Below are positions 1-9,677 of a DNA stretch of 52,988 bases, piece by piece; within the stretch, counting starts at the first letter, position 1; the number at the start of each line of letters is the position of its first letter. The notes below the pieces were generated by a model, which ran no database searches, was not told the origin of the DNA, and saw only the letters and a program-made list of their open reading frames with translations. Origin of the DNA: Actinomadura sp. CNU-125 (GTDB lineage: Bacteria > Actinomycetota > Actinomycetes > Streptosporangiales > Streptosporangiaceae); contig NZ_MKJY01000344.1 in the NCBI RefSeq assembly GCF_001942465.1, positions 1 through 52,988 of the forward strand, in the 5' to 3' direction. The position numbers were made by a program, and so were the translations under genes.

Positions 1-355
1 CATCGCGGTCGAGACCTGGGCCCGCGCGCCGACGCGGACTCCACGGGCCCCGGCTCCCCGGCGGACCTGGCCGTCCGCTGCATGCGCCAATTGACCGCGG
101 GCCTAAACGCCCCCGCCCGCCCTTAGCGACCGCCGCCGGTATGGCGGGCGGCGCCGCCGACGCGGCGCTGGACTCCGTAGGCCCCTGTGCCCCGGCGGAT
201 CTGGCCGTCCGCTGCATGCGTGAACTGACCCCGATCCCTGGGTGCGGCGACATGGACGCCACGGGACCCGGGCCCTCGGCCGCCGTCTGCCGCGTGCGTG
301 ATGGGGGTGCAGCTTGCCCGGTCGGACGGTCGGGGCGAGGGGCGGTCCGTCTTGG
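1..355. other. Non-coding left edge with degenerate repeats
   Basis: I find no convincing gene here. The open frames that cross it on both strands are GC-driven and match nothing I recognise. It lies downstream of the acetyltransferase gene that ends at 356. Its one visible structure is a direct repeat (56-86 and 190-220) with a weaker third copy near 251-300, described separately. A gene truncated by the window edge cannot be excluded. Confidence 0.5.
56..220. repeat. Imperfect direct repeat, 31-nt core twice
   Basis: The 31-nt core at 56-86 recurs at 190-220 with a single C/T difference. The similarity extends leftwards more weakly (about 32-55 against 161-189) and a few bases to the right (CAATTGACC against GAACTGACC). 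A third, much more diverged stretch lies near 251-300. The period is about 134 nt. It looks like a decayed tandem duplication; I cannot assign a function. Confidence 0.6.
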
Positions 356-1186
356 TCAGGTGGGGGTGAAGGCGAGGAGGGTGCGGTCTTCGACGGGGCG
401 GTAGCCCAGGCGCCGGTAGATGGCGTTGCTCGTGGGGTTGGCGAGGTCGGTGAACAGGACGACCTCGCGTGCGCCCGCGTCCAGGGCGGAGCGGGTCACG
501 GCGGCGGTGACGGCGGCGCCGTAGCCGTGGCGGCGGTGCTCCGGGGGTGTGTAGACCGGCGCGACGCGGGCCGTCCCGGCGACGATCCGGGTGCGGGCGG
601 CCATTGCGACCGGGGTCCCGTCGAGGTCCCACAGGGCGAGGCCGCCGGTGGCGATGCGGTCGTCGACGGTCGCCGGGCTCACGGGCGCGTGCTCCTCGTC
701 CGACTCGCTGAACGCGATGAACCACTTGAGGACGGCGTCGCGGTCGGCGGTGGTCGCGATGCGGGCCGCGCCGGGCGGGAGCGGGTCGGGGGCGGCGAGG
801 GTGCCGAGGCGGACGAGGCGCTGGCGCATCGAAACGCGGGTGGTGCCGCCAGTCCGGTGCCGCCACGCGTCCGCGAACGCCTCGGCCGTCTCGGGGGCGG
901 CGTGCACGCCCGGGACGTCGCCGTGCAGGGCGTCCGCGAGTTCGCGGGCCGCGTCCGGTGGGCAGCCCAGCAGCGGGGGGCGCGGCGGCGTCCAGATCGC
1001 GACGCCCGCGACGCGGTCGCCCCGGGTCCAATGCCCGAACAGGACGTCCTCCCGGTCGGCGGGGTCCTGGGCGCGCATGGTCGCGGTCACCGTGAGGGTC
1101 ACCGTGTGGACGGCGGGGTCGGCGTGCATGAAGGTTCCGGCGTCGGCGAGGAAGGATTCGAGGTCGCGTGTCAACGTCCAGCCCAT
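356..1186 (-). CDS. GNAT family N-acetyltransferase
   Basis: Predicted acetyl-CoA-dependent N-acetyltransferase of 276 residues; the substrate is unknown. The C-terminal half carries a GNAT fold: a beta strand ending VAPVYTPP, the acetyl-CoA pyrophosphate loop RRHGYG, then the late motif NPTSNAIYRRLGY. The N-terminal 130 residues are a less conserved, possibly vestigial GNAT-like domain, as in two-domain members of the family. I prefer the start MGWTLTRDLE at 1186; an in-frame ATG 36 nt upstream gives an unconvincing Arg-rich extension. It is divergent from the second GNAT gene at 1270. Confidence 0.8.
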   Translation of the reverse strand: MGWTLTRDLESFLADAGTFMHADPAVHTVTLTVTATMRAQDPADREDVLFGHWTRGDRVAGVAIWTPPRPPLLGCPPDAARELADALHGDVPGVHAAPETAEAFADAWRHRTGGTTRVSMRQRLVRLGTLAAPDPLPPGAARIATTADRDAVLKWFIAFSESDEEHAPVSPATVDDRIATGGLALWDLDGTPVAMAARTRIVAGTARVAPVYTPPEHRRHGYGAAVTAAVTRSALDAGAREVVLFTDLANPTSNAIYRRLGYRPVEDRTLLAFTPT

Positions 1187-1257
1187 CGGGTCAGTCTGGA
1201 CGACGCCGCGTGTCCGGCGCACGCGGATATTCGATCGTCCGTCGTCCGCGGGAGCCC

Positions 1258-1263
1258 TACGAT
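1258..1263 (+). promoter_or_regulatory. Candidate -10 box (TACGAT)
   Basis: TACGAT ends 6 nt before the ATG at 1270, so a transcript would start at or next to the initiation codon. No Shine-Dalgarno sequence precedes this gene, which fits leaderless expression. No good -35 hexamer is seen. Confidence 0.35.
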
Positions 1264-1269
1264 CGCGCC

Positions 1270-1806
1270 ATGGACTTCGAGGTGCGGGTTGCGCGTGACG
1301 CCGATCTGGCGGTCCTGCCGGAGATCGAGCGGGCCGCGGACGGGCTGTTCCGGCCGTTCGGCATCGTGTTCCCGCCCGGCCCCACCGTGATCGAGGAGCT
1401 GATCGGGACGGACGCCGGCATCCTCGTGGCGGGCGACCCGCCGGTGGCGTTCGCCGCGGTCCGCGACGTCGACGGGGCGGCGCACCTGGAGCAGATCGCC
1501 GTCCGCGCCGATCTCACCGGGCGGGGCATCGGCGTCCCGCTGCTGGCGGCCGTCCGGACGCGCGCGGCCGGGTCGCCGGGCGTGAGCCTGCTGACGTTCC
1601 GGGACGTCCCGTGGAACATGCCCTGGTACGAGCGGCACGGGTTCGCCGAGCTGCCGGAGGCGCGCTGGGGGCCGGGCCTGCGGGCGCACTGGGACGCCGA
1701 GGTCGCGGCGGGCCTGCACCGGCTGGGCCCGCGCGTCGTCATGTGGGCGCCGACCGACCGGCCCGGCGCTTGCGGCGCAGCAGCCGGTACCCCGTCCCCA
1801 GGGTGA
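1270..1806 (+). CDS. GNAT family N-acetyltransferase
   Basis: Compact single-domain GNAT protein of 178 residues. The acetyl-CoA binding segment reads RADLTGRGIGVPLL (GRGIG loop), preceded by the strand HLEQIAV and followed by the typical late motif MPWYERHGFAEL. The substrate cannot be inferred. The ATG at 1270 fits the domain start and a -10-like box just upstream. The last 68 nt overlap the 3' end of the convergent DUF4126 gene, and the final residues (after VVMWAPT) look unlike the family; a lost stop codon caused by an indel is possible. Confidence 0.8.
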   Translation: MDFEVRVARDADLAVLPEIERAADGLFRPFGIVFPPGPTVIEELIGTDAGILVAGDPPVAFAAVRDVDGAAHLEQIAVRADLTGRGIGVPLLAAVRTRAAGSPGVSLLTFRDVPWNMPWYERHGFAELPEARWGPGLRAHWDAEVAAGLHRLGPRVVMWAPTDRPGACGAAAGTPSPG

Positions 1807-2329
1807 GCAGGATGAGGAGCAGTGCGATCACCGGTGCCAGGATCGCCGCCAGGCTCATGCCGACCGACGCGGTGTCCTCCGCGGTGCTGACGACCGGCGC
1901 GCCGACGCCGAACGTCCCGGCGTCGATCAGCGGACGCGCCGTCGCCTTGACCGCGTGCACCGCCAGCGCCACCGCGATGCCGAGCACCCAGCCGATCCAG
2001 CCGTGCTCCCGCATGAACGACGAAGCCTGCCCGTCCAGCCGCTCCGCCGCGTCGGTGGCGGCGAAGACCGCTCCGCCCGCCGCCGGACGGACGAGCGTCT
2101 GCACGGCGTCGTTCACGGTGTCGACCGCGGGGATCTTGTCCAGGACGACTTCGGCGGCCAGCAGGATCGTGAGGCCCGCCAGCACCCAGCCGTTCGTCAG
2201 CCATCCGAACTCGGCGGGCATCCGGACGAGGTCGGTGAAGCGGGCCAGGAACCCGACGACGAGCATCGGGATGTAGGCGTTCAACCCGGCGGCGGTCGAC
2301 AGGCCGAGGCCGGTCAGTGTCGCGAGCAT
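1739..2329 (-). CDS. DUF4126 family membrane protein
   Basis: Integral membrane protein of 196 residues resembling the DUF4126 family, whose function is unknown. It opens with the hallmark small-residue segment TGLGLSTAAGLNAYIPML, followed by hydrophobic segments near residues 45-62, 113-127 and 157-182. It ends in a basic tail (LLRRKRRAGR), probably cytoplasmic. The start MLATLTGLG is chosen because the upstream in-frame extension is Arg/Pro-rich and has no membrane character. It is convergent with, and overlaps, the GNAT gene, and is divergent from the GDSL hydrolase. Confidence 0.75.
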   Translation of the reverse strand: MLATLTGLGLSTAAGLNAYIPMLVVGFLARFTDLVRMPAEFGWLTNGWVLAGLTILLAAEVVLDKIPAVDTVNDAVQTLVRPAAGGAVFAATDAAERLDGQASSFMREHGWIGWVLGIAVALAVHAVKATARPLIDAGTFGVGAPVVSTAEDTASVGMSLAAILAPVIALLLILLTLGTGYRLLRRKRRAGRSAPT

Positions 2330-2426
2330 CGTCCGGAGTCCCCCGTATCGTTGTTGTCCTAGGACGCGGGTCGCCCCCGCCCGGGTTCCCGGGCGGCGCG
2401 CCCGGCACAACAGGACAGGGGGGACG

Positions 2427-3473
2427 ATGGCGAGCCCGGGGGCGTGGTTGCGCGGTCTGCGGGGCCGGCTCGGCGATCGGACGTTCTCCGCGGCCGCTCT
2501 GGTCGCGCTGCTGGCCCTGGCGGTCGTCCCGCTGGTGGCATTGCCCGCGGTCCGGTGCGAGGTTTTCGGCGCCGGCTGCCGGGAGCCGGTACCGGACATG
2601 CGGGCCGACCCGGTCGTGGCGAAGAAGCGGGCCGTGCCTCCGGTCCAGGCGGCCACCCGGGGCAGGTACGTGGCGCTGGGCGATTCCTACTCGTCCGGGC
2701 TCGGCGCCGAGCGGACCATCACCGACCGCAATCCGCTGAACCGCTGCCACCGGACGTCCGAGGCGTACTACCACGGGGTCGCCGCGGCGTTCGAGTTCGC
2801 CCGGGGCAGCGCGTTCTGGGCGTGTTCCGGGGCCACCACCGCGGACGTGCTGGACGGCAAGGGCGGCGAGCGCCCGCAGATCGACCGGATCGGCGGCGAC
2901 ACCAGCCTGATCACCATGAGCATCGGCGGCAACGACGTGGGCTTCTCCAAGATCCTCGCGGGGTGCGTGGTGAAGCTGCCGTGGAGCGACGCCTGCACCG
3001 AGCAGGGTGTCGACATCGCGTCGCGGATGGCGGAGCTCCGCCAGGAGCTGCCCGCTCTGATCGGCGGGCTCCGGGAGCGGGCGCCCCGGGCGCGGATCGT
3101 CCTGATGGGCTACCCGAAGGCGTTCTCGGAGGTGGCGGGCGCGGGCGGCGACAACATCACGGTCGCCGACCAGCGGTGGCTGAACGCCCGTACGTACGAG
3201 CTGAGCCGGCTGATCGAGCAGACGGCCGCCGAGCTAGACGCGGGGATCGCGGCGACGGGCGCGCCCGGCAGCGTCGAGTTCGTGGACGCCTACGGCGCGT
3301 TCGCCGGGCACGAGGCGGGCAGCCGCGACCCGTTCATGAACGGGCTCACCGTCGACCTGTCCGCGTTCAAGGCCGAGCCGCGCAGCTTCCACCCGACCGT
3401 GAAGGGCCACGACGCCCTCGCGCGGCTGTTCGTCGAGCAGATCAAGAAGGGCCCCGGCCGCCCCCTCGCCTGA
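2427..3473 (+). CDS. Secreted SGNH/GDSL-family hydrolase (lipase/esterase)
   Basis: Predicted extracytoplasmic serine esterase or lipase of 348 residues. An N-terminal hydrophobic segment (about residues 21-41) acts as signal peptide or anchor. Block I reads GDSYSSG (residues 85-91) with the nucleophilic serine, block III is SIGGNDVG (about 165-172), and block V is SFHPTVKGH with the catalytic histidine near 322. The Asp usually found three residues before that His is absent, as in the Streptomyces lipases that use a catalytic dyad. Six or more cysteines in the exported part suggest disulfides. Confidence 0.85.
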   Translation: MASPGAWLRGLRGRLGDRTFSAAALVALLALAVVPLVALPAVRCEVFGAGCREPVPDMRADPVVAKKRAVPPVQAATRGRYVALGDSYSSGLGAERTITDRNPLNRCHRTSEAYYHGVAAAFEFARGSAFWACSGATTADVLDGKGGERPQIDRIGGDTSLITMSIGGNDVGFSKILAGCVVKLPWSDACTEQGVDIASRMAELRQELPALIGGLRERAPRARIVLMGYPKAFSEVAGAGGDNITVADQRWLNARTYELSRLIEQTAAELDAGIAATGAPGSVEFVDAYGAFAGHEAGSRDPFMNGLTVDLSAFKAEPRSFHPTVKGHDALARLFVEQIKKGPGRPLA

Positions 3474-3617
3474 GGCGCGCGGCCGCCGGGGAGGGCGGCT
3501 TCTGCCTCCTCGCCGACGACATGGCGGAATGGATCGGCGCCCGCTAACCCGAGACCGTCCCCTCGCACCATGTGACGCCGTCGGGCAAACCGGGCACAAG
3601 GGACTGAGGGGGTTCCG

Positions 3618-4583
3618 ATGTCCGTCACGCTCGTGCTCGCCGGAGACACGATGCTGGGCCGGGGCGTCGCCGAACGCGTCGCCGCCGACCCGGACGGCCT
3701 GTTCTCCGCCGGGGTGCGCGACGCCGTCGCCGAAGCCGACCTCGCCGTCCTCAACCTCGAATGCTGCGTCTCCGACCGCGGACGGCGGTGGGACCCGGTC
3801 GGCAAGGCGTTCCACTTCCGCGCGCCGCCGCCCGCCGCCGGCGTGCTCGCCGGTCTCGGCGTCGACTGCGTCACCCTCGCCAACAACCACGCCCTCGACT
3901 ACGGCCCCGACGCCCTGGCCGACACCCTCGACCACCTGGCCGCCGCGGGCGTCCGGACCGTCGGGGCCGGGCGGAACCCGGAGGAGGCGTACGCACCGGC
4001 CGTCCTGGAAGCGGGCGGCGTTCGCCTGGCGATCGTCGGCGTCACCGACCACCCCGCCGACTTCGCCGCCGCGCCCGGCCGTGCGGGCGTCGCCCACGCC
4101 GACCTGGAGACCGGCGTGCCCGCCCGCCTCCTCGACCGCATACGGGACCTGCGCGCCGCCTGCGACGCCGTCGTCGTCACCCCGCACTGGGGCCCGAACA
4201 TGACCTCGGAGCCGCTCCCGTACGTCCGGCGGGCCGCGCGGGCGTTCCTGGACGCCGGGGCCACGCTGGTCGCCGGGCACTCCGCCCACGTCTTCCACGG
4301 CGTCGCCGGTCCGGTCCTGTTCGATCTCGGCGACTTCATCGACGACTACGCCGTGGACGACGTCCTGCGCAACGACCTCGGGCTCCTCTTCCGCGTCACC
4401 CTGGACGACCGCGGCCCGGTCCGCGTGGACGCGATCCCCGTCCGCCTCGACTACGCCCGCACCCGTCTCGCCGAGGGCACCGACCGCGCCTGGATCACGA
4501 GCCGCCTCACCGCCGCCTGCGCGGCCTTCGGCACCGGGGTCGCCCCCGGCGAAGGCGGCCGCCTGACGGTCACGCCCGGCTGA
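3618..4583 (+). CDS. CapA-family metallophosphatase-like protein
   Basis: A 321-residue protein of the CapA/PgsA family, whose founding members take part in poly-gamma-glutamate capsule formation. Visible motifs are LVLAGDTMLGRG at the N-terminus, NLECCVSDRG, LANNHALDYG (about residues 93-102), VVVTPHWGPN and GHSAHVFHG; their Asp, Asn and His residues form the metal-binding metallophosphatase-like core. No signal peptide is evident. No other capsule gene (CapB/CapC type) is nearby, so the real substrate is unknown; a stand-alone role is likely. The stop codon lies 3 nt from the convergent small gene at 4587. Confidence 0.8.
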   Translation: MSVTLVLAGDTMLGRGVAERVAADPDGLFSAGVRDAVAEADLAVLNLECCVSDRGRRWDPVGKAFHFRAPPPAAGVLAGLGVDCVTLANNHALDYGPDALADTLDHLAAAGVRTVGAGRNPEEAYAPAVLEAGGVRLAIVGVTDHPADFAAAPGRAGVAHADLETGVPARLLDRIRDLRAACDAVVVTPHWGPNMTSEPLPYVRRAARAFLDAGATLVAGHSAHVFHGVAGPVLFDLGDFIDDYAVDDVLRNDLGLLFRVTLDDRGPVRVDAIPVRLDYARTRLAEGTDRAWITSRLTAACAAFGTGVAPGEGGRLTVTPG

Positions 4584-4586
4584 CGA

Positions 4587-4904
4587 TCACTCCCCGGCGT
4601 CCCCCGAGGGGCCGAGGATCACCGGGTCCAGGGGCCACGGCCCTTCTACCGTGACCTCGCCGGACGCCGGGTCGTGCGCCCCCTCGGCGACGAGACCGCC
4701 GTAGCGGTACGCCGCCTGCCGCGCCAGATCGACACGGACGGCCCAGACCGCGCCGCGGGCGCCGGGCCCCGCGCTCCGCAAGGCCCGCGCGAGGTCCTCC
4801 ATCGCCCGCCGCCGGTCCCGGCTGATGCCCACCGGGCCCGTGCCGGGTACGTCCGGGCCCCGGACGTCCCAGCTGTACAGATACTCGCCGCTCCAGGCGT
4901 CCAT
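4587..4904 (-). CDS. Small hypothetical protein
   Basis: A 105-residue acidic protein I do not recognise. It starts MDAWSGEYLYSWDV and has no signal peptide or membrane segment. The internal stretch RRRAMEDLARALRSAG looks like an amphipathic helix. The start at 4904 is the first sensible ATG; longer in-frame versions add an Arg/Pro-rich extension typical of a spurious reading. It is convergent with capA (3-nt gap). Confidence 0.55.
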   Translation of the reverse strand: MDAWSGEYLYSWDVRGPDVPGTGPVGISRDRRRAMEDLARALRSAGPGARGAVWAVRVDLARQAAYRYGGLVAEGAHDPASGEVTVEGPWPLDPVILGPSGDAGE

Positions 4905-5419
4905 CCGGCCCCCTCGTCGCCCGCGCCGTCCGCCTCCCCGTGCCCTGTCCCGGGCCGGCCGGGGTCCCCACCGGTTCCCCGGCCGCCGACCGGTGGACCG
5001 CGCGGGAACACCGGTGGGCGGCCGGCGGGAACCCGCGTCGCGGGGGCACGAAGATCTCGATCTCGTGCCTCCCGCCCCCGGGAGGGGGCGCTCCCCGGGC
5101 CCCTCTTGCTGGGGGACGGCCCGGGTTCCGGCCGGCCGACGCTCATCCTGCCGAGACGGCGGCGCGGGCGCATCGGTAGGGGAACCGATCGGCGTACCGA
5201 ACTTCGGCGGCGGGCGGCGGCGTCCGTACGGCGCGGCCCGTACCGAGAGCCCGCCGGTTCCGCGCTCGGTACGGCGGGAAACCCGTGACGCTGTCCGGAA
5301 CCGGCCCGGCCGGTGCCGCACCGGCTCGGCGGATCGTGGTCGCGATCCGTGAGGAAGTCACTACAATTCAGCTGACTCCGCGAGCCGGGCTCCCGGCGGA
5401 AGCTGACCTGGAGGCGGCA
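4905..5419. other. Divergent intergenic region with hairpins and a -10 box
   Basis: This 515-bp gap separates two divergent genes and shows no convincing coding frame. It holds two adjacent inverted repeats: 5045-5069 (GGCACGA/TCGTGCC with inner pairing) and 5074-5089 (GCCCCC/GGGGGC, GGGA loop). A TACAAT hexamer at 5362-5367 is a possible -10 box for the regulator at 5420. No good -35 partner is seen. Confidence 0.4.
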
Positions 5420-7748
5420 ATGACGCTTGCTACCGCGCTGGAACGACAGACGGGACGGCTTCCTGCGGAGCTCACCAGCTTCGTCGGCCGGAAGGCGGAG
5501 CTGCGGGAGATCCCGCGGCTGCTCGCCGAGCATCGCCTGGTTACGCTGACCGGGCCGGGCGGCGTCGGCAAGACGAGGCTCGCCGTGCGCGCGGCGGCCG
5601 AGCTGCGCGGCAGCTTCGCCGAGGGCGTGTTCTTCGTCGCCCTCTCCGGGCTGACCGAGCCGACGCTGCTCCCGCAGGCGGTCTGCGACGCGCTGGGGGT
5701 GGGCGAACGCACCGGCGACGCGGTCGACCGGCTCGCCGACCACCTCGCCGACCGCCGCCTGCTGCTCGTGCTCGACACCTGCGAGCATCTGGTCGACGAA
5801 TGCGCGATGCTGACCGAGGCCCTGCTGCGGACCGCCCCCGGGCTCCGCGTCCTGGCGACCACCCGCCAGATCCTCGACATCATGGGCGAGTACATCTTCA
5901 TGGTCGCGCCGCTCGACCGGCCCGGGAACTCCCTGGACGGCCCGGACGCCCTCGACTGCGACTCCGTCAGGCTCTTCGCCGAACGCGCGGCCGCGACCGT
6001 CCAGGGCTGGACGCTCGACGACGGCGACCGCGCGGCGGTCGTGCGGCTGTGCGACCGCCTCGACGGCATCCCGCTGGCGATCGAGCTCGCCGCCGTCCAG
6101 CTCCGGGCGTTCTCTCCCGACCAGGTGCTCGGCAGGCTCGGCACGCACATGTTCCGGGCGCGCGGCAGGCGCGCCGGCCTCGGCCGCCACCAGACGCTGC
6201 ACGCCGCGGTCGACTGGAGCCACGAACTCTGCTCGGACGAGGAACGGCGGCTGTGGGCGCGGCTGTCGGTGTTCGCCGGGGACTTCGACCTGGAGGGCGT
6301 CGAGCACGTCTGCGCCGACGGCCCGGACGGCGCCGAACCCGCGCCCGAGCGCATCGTCGAGGTGCTGACGGGGCTGCTGGAGAAGTCGATCGTGCACCGT
6401 GCCGACCGCGGCGACCGCGTCCGCTACCGGATGCTGGACACGCTGCGCGAGTACGGCGCCGAACGCCTCGCGGCGGCGGGCGAGCAGGACCGGGTCCGGC
6501 GGCGCTGCTTCGAGTGGTACGCGCGGCGGCTCCGCCGCGCCCGCCTGGAACTGAACACCTCCGCGCAGGTGCAGTGGCTGGAATGGTTCGGCCTCGAACG
6601 CGCCAACATCTGCGGTGTGCTCGGCCACATCCTGGCGACGGCGGAGCCGCACGCGATCCGGGACGTCATGGCCGCCCTCGGCCGCCTCTGGGCGCTGCAG
6701 GGGGTGATGGGCGAGGCCCGCTACTGGATGGACCGCCTGCTGGCGGCCCGCGACACCACGGCGCCGGGCTGGGCGGGTTTCCTGTCGATCGCCGCCCTGA
6801 CCATGACGCTCCAGGACGACATCGGCACGGCGGGCGGCCTGCTGGAACGGGCGGTGCTGCAGGCTCGCGCGGACGACGATCGGAACACCCTCGTCGAGGC
6901 GATCGCGGGCCAAGGAATCGCGGCCCTGTTCGCGGGCGACCACGACCTCGCGCTGGAGCGGCTCGGCACCGCCGCGGAGCTGTACCGCGACACCGACTAC
7001 GACGACGTCGTGCCCATGCTCGTCGAGGTGTTCCGCGGTCTGGCGCACATGTTCGAGAACCGGCTCGGTCCGGCCGCCGAGCACGCCGGGCTGGCGGCAC
7101 GGGTCGCCGCGGAGCGCGGGGAACTGTGGGTGCGCTCCTACGGCATGCTGGTCGGCGGGATCGCGCTGTGGCTGGCCGGTGACCTGGACGCCGCGCTGGC
7201 GCGGCTGCGTGCCGCGCTGCGGACCAAGCGCGACCTCGACGACGAGCTCGGCATCACGCTGGGGCTGGAGGCGATCGCGGGCTGCCTGTGCAGCGGCGGC
7301 GAGCACGCCCGCGCCGCGCGGCTCCTCGGCACCTCCGACCGGATGCGGGAGTTCACCCAGACGGCGTGGTTCGGGCCCCAGCACGCCGCGCTGCGCGACA
7401 ACCACATCGCCTTGGCGAAGCAGGCCCTCGGGGACGAACGGTACGAGGCGGCGTTCGCGGAGGGGGCGCGGCTGCCGAGCGCCTACGCCGTCGAGGACGC
7501 GCTCGACGAGACCCCGTCACCCGGTCCGCGCGCGGACGGGCCCGCCGCGGCCGCCGCCGCGCCCGCTCACCGAGCGCGAACTGCAGGTCGCCGCGCTGGT
7601 GGCCGAAGGGCTCTCCAACCGCGACATCGCCGAACGGCTGACGATCGCCAAACGCACCGCCGACTCGCACGTCGAGCACATCCTCGCCAAGCTCGGCCAC
7701 ACCTCCCGCGCGCAGATCGCCGCCTGGATCACCGCGCGCGACGGCTGA
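5420..7748 (+). CDS. NB-ARC ATPase / LuxR-type transcriptional regulator (frameshifted)
   Basis: A large signal-transduction regulator of about 775 residues, of the LuxR/AfsR-like STAND ATPase group. From the N-terminus: FVGR entry motif (21-24), Walker A GPGGVGKT (45-52), Walker [12 protein letters not shown], the segment [10 protein letters not shown], then a helical repeat (TPR-like) region, and a C-terminal LuxR helix-turn-helix beginning [16 protein letters not shown]. The ATG at 5420 is preceded by GGAGGCGG, a good ribosome site. The HTH is in a different frame from the ATPase part; the frame changes between about 7515 and 7565, in a GC-only stretch. I take this as a sequence error. Its targets are unknown. 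Confidence 0.8.
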
Positions 7749-7767
7749 GACCGTCCGGGACGCCCGG

Positions 7768-8169
7768 TCAGTGCAGGTCGCCGTCCTCGTGCAGGCGGTC
7801 GAAGATGATCTGGTCGACGGGTGACACCCGGTCGCGGTCGCGGTAGGACAGCCAGCCGACCTCCTCGATCTCGTTGCGCGGGACGGGCGTCCCCCGGTGG
7901 TCGGCGGTGTAGCAGGTCATCCGGACGGTGACGCCGCACGCGTGCCCGTGCGCCTGCGCCCGGAACGTACCGAAGTGCCGGACGGTGTCGGGTTCGATGG
8001 CGACGTCGAGTTCCTCCTCGATCTCCCGGACGAGCGTGTCGAGGTCGGTCTCGCCGGGCTCGCGCTTGCCGCCGGGAAGGTAGTAGACGTCTTTGCCGCG
8101 CGATCGGGTGCTGAGCACCTTGCCACCGTCCAGGTGGATCCACGCGATCTTGTCGATGGTCTTGATCAA
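7768..8169 (-). CDS. NUDIX hydrolase
   Basis: A 133-residue single-domain pyrophosphohydrolase. The Nudix box is readable as GGKREPGETDLDTLVREI followed by EEELDV, containing the G-x5-E-x7-RE-x2-EE pattern (residues about 34-56). The substrate (nucleoside diphosphate derivative) is not predictable. The start is a TTG at 8169 (residues then read IKTIDKIAW), with GGGGGAAGCAGGA just upstream. It is convergent with the LuxR-type regulator and divergent from the P450 gene. Confidence 0.85.
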   Translation of the reverse strand: MIKTIDKIAWIHLDGGKVLSTRSRGKDVYYLPGGKREPGETDLDTLVREIEEELDVAIEPDTVRHFGTFRAQAHGHACGVTVRMTCYTADHRGTPVPRNEIEEVGWLSYRDRDRVSPVDQIIFDRLHEDGDLH

Positions 8170-8375
8170 TCCTGCTTCCCCCGTCGGTCGCCGTTCGCCC
8201 CGTTTTCGCCCCCGTCCCCCATCATTGCAATTCTCAAGGGACGGCGGTGTCTTTTTTACTCATTCGCCTCACGTAACCTGACCGCAAAGATTCCCCCTGA
8301 CCAGCGGAAACCCCCGGTGCTCGGCAAGTGGAAGGCGCTGAGCAGCTGCACTGCAGACCCCCGATGGAGGCCCCC

Positions 8376-9649
8376 ATGTGCAACTCCTACGAGCCTGATC
8401 TCTTCTCGGACGAGTCCCTCGTCGACGACCCGCATCCGTACTTCGACCGGCTGCGCGGGGAGTGCCCGGTAAAGATCGAGCCGCACCACGGCGTGGCCGC
8501 GGTGACCGGCTACGACGACGCCGTCGCGGTCTTCCGGGACCACGCGGCCTACTCGTCGATCAACGCGGTGACCGGGCCGTTCCCGAGCCTGCCGTTCGAG
8601 CCGGAGGGCGACGACATCGGGGCGCTGATCGAGAAGTACCGCGATCACTTCCCGATGAACGAACACCTGGTGACCCTCGACCGGCCGCAGCACACCGCGC
8701 ACCGGGAGCTGCTGAAGAAGCTGCTGACGCCGCGGCGGCTGCAGGAGAACGAGGCGTTCATGCGGCGCCTGGCCGACCGCCAGATCGACGAGTTCCTCGG
8801 GCGCGGCCGGTGCGAGCTGATGAGCGAGTACGCCAAGCCGTTCTCGCTGCTGGTCATCGCGGACCTGCTGGGCGTCCCGGAGGAGGACCACCGGAGTTTC
8901 CGGGCGCAGCTGGCGTCCGGGTCGGCTCCGCTGGAGAACGGCGAGGTGCCCATCGCCAACCCGCTGGAGTTTCTGGAGGAGCGGTTCACCGGCTACGTCG
9001 AGGACCGCCGCCGCGAGCCGCGCGGCGATGTGCTGACCTCGCTGGCCACGGCCCGCTTCCCCGACGGCACGCTTCCGGAGGTGGCCGACGTGGTCCGGGT
9101 CGCGTGCTTCCTGTTCGCGGCCGGGCAGGACACCACGGCCCGCCTGCTGACCTCGGCGTTCCGGATCATCGCCGAGCGGCCCGACCTGCAGCGGCTGCTG
9201 CGGGACGAGCGCGGGCGCGTCCCCGCGTTCGTCGAGGAGACGCTGCGGATGGAGAGCCCGGTCAAGAGCGACTTCCGGCTCGCCCGCACGGCCACGACGC
9301 TCGGCGGGGTCGACGTCGCCCCCGGGGGACCACGGTGATGGTGCTCAACGGCGCGGTGAACCGCGACCCGGAGCGGTTCGAGTGCCCGCACGAGTTCCGC
9401 GTCGACCGTCCCAACGTGCGCGAGCACCTGGCGTTCGGGCGCGGCATCCACTCCTGCCCCGGCGGGCCCCTCGCCCGCATCGAGGCCCGCGTCAGCATCG
9501 AACGGCTCCTGGAGCGCACGGGCGGCATCACGCTCGACGAGGCCGAGCACGGCCCGTCCGGCGAGCGCCGCTTCTCCTACGAGCCGACCTACATCCTGCG
9601 CGGCCTCAACGAGCTGCACCTGGAGTTCGCGCCGGTCGCGGACGCCTGA
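8376..9649 (+). CDS. Cytochrome P450 (frameshifted)
   Basis: Soluble bacterial cytochrome P450 of about 424 residues; substrate unknown. It has the I-helix oxygen-activation motif AGQDTT, the ExxR salt bridge (EETLR) and the heme-ligand loop FGRGIHSCPGG, whose cysteine binds the iron. The start MCNSYEPD at 8376 has GGAGG 5 nt upstream. The frame changes at the C5G5 run 9321-9331, between GVDVAPG and TTVMVLN, positions that must be contiguous in a P450; one base appears to be missing. No ferredoxin or reductase gene is adjacent. Confidence 0.88.
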
Positions 9650-9652
9650 TCG

Positions 9653-9676
9653 CGGCGGCCCCGGGAGGGGCCGCCG
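9653..9676. terminator. Bidirectional hairpin terminator
   Basis: A perfect 10-bp stem (9653-9662 with 9667-9676) with a GGGA loop lies exactly between the convergent P450 and nitronate monooxygenase genes. There is no T-tract on either side, as is usual in high-GC actinomycetes. Confidence 0.6.
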
Positions 9677-9677
9677 G

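Noticed and set aside
7515..7565. Programmed frameshift in the NB-ARC/LuxR gene
   Set aside because: No slippery heptamer or downstream stimulator is evident, and the site fits the general pattern of GC-tract errors.
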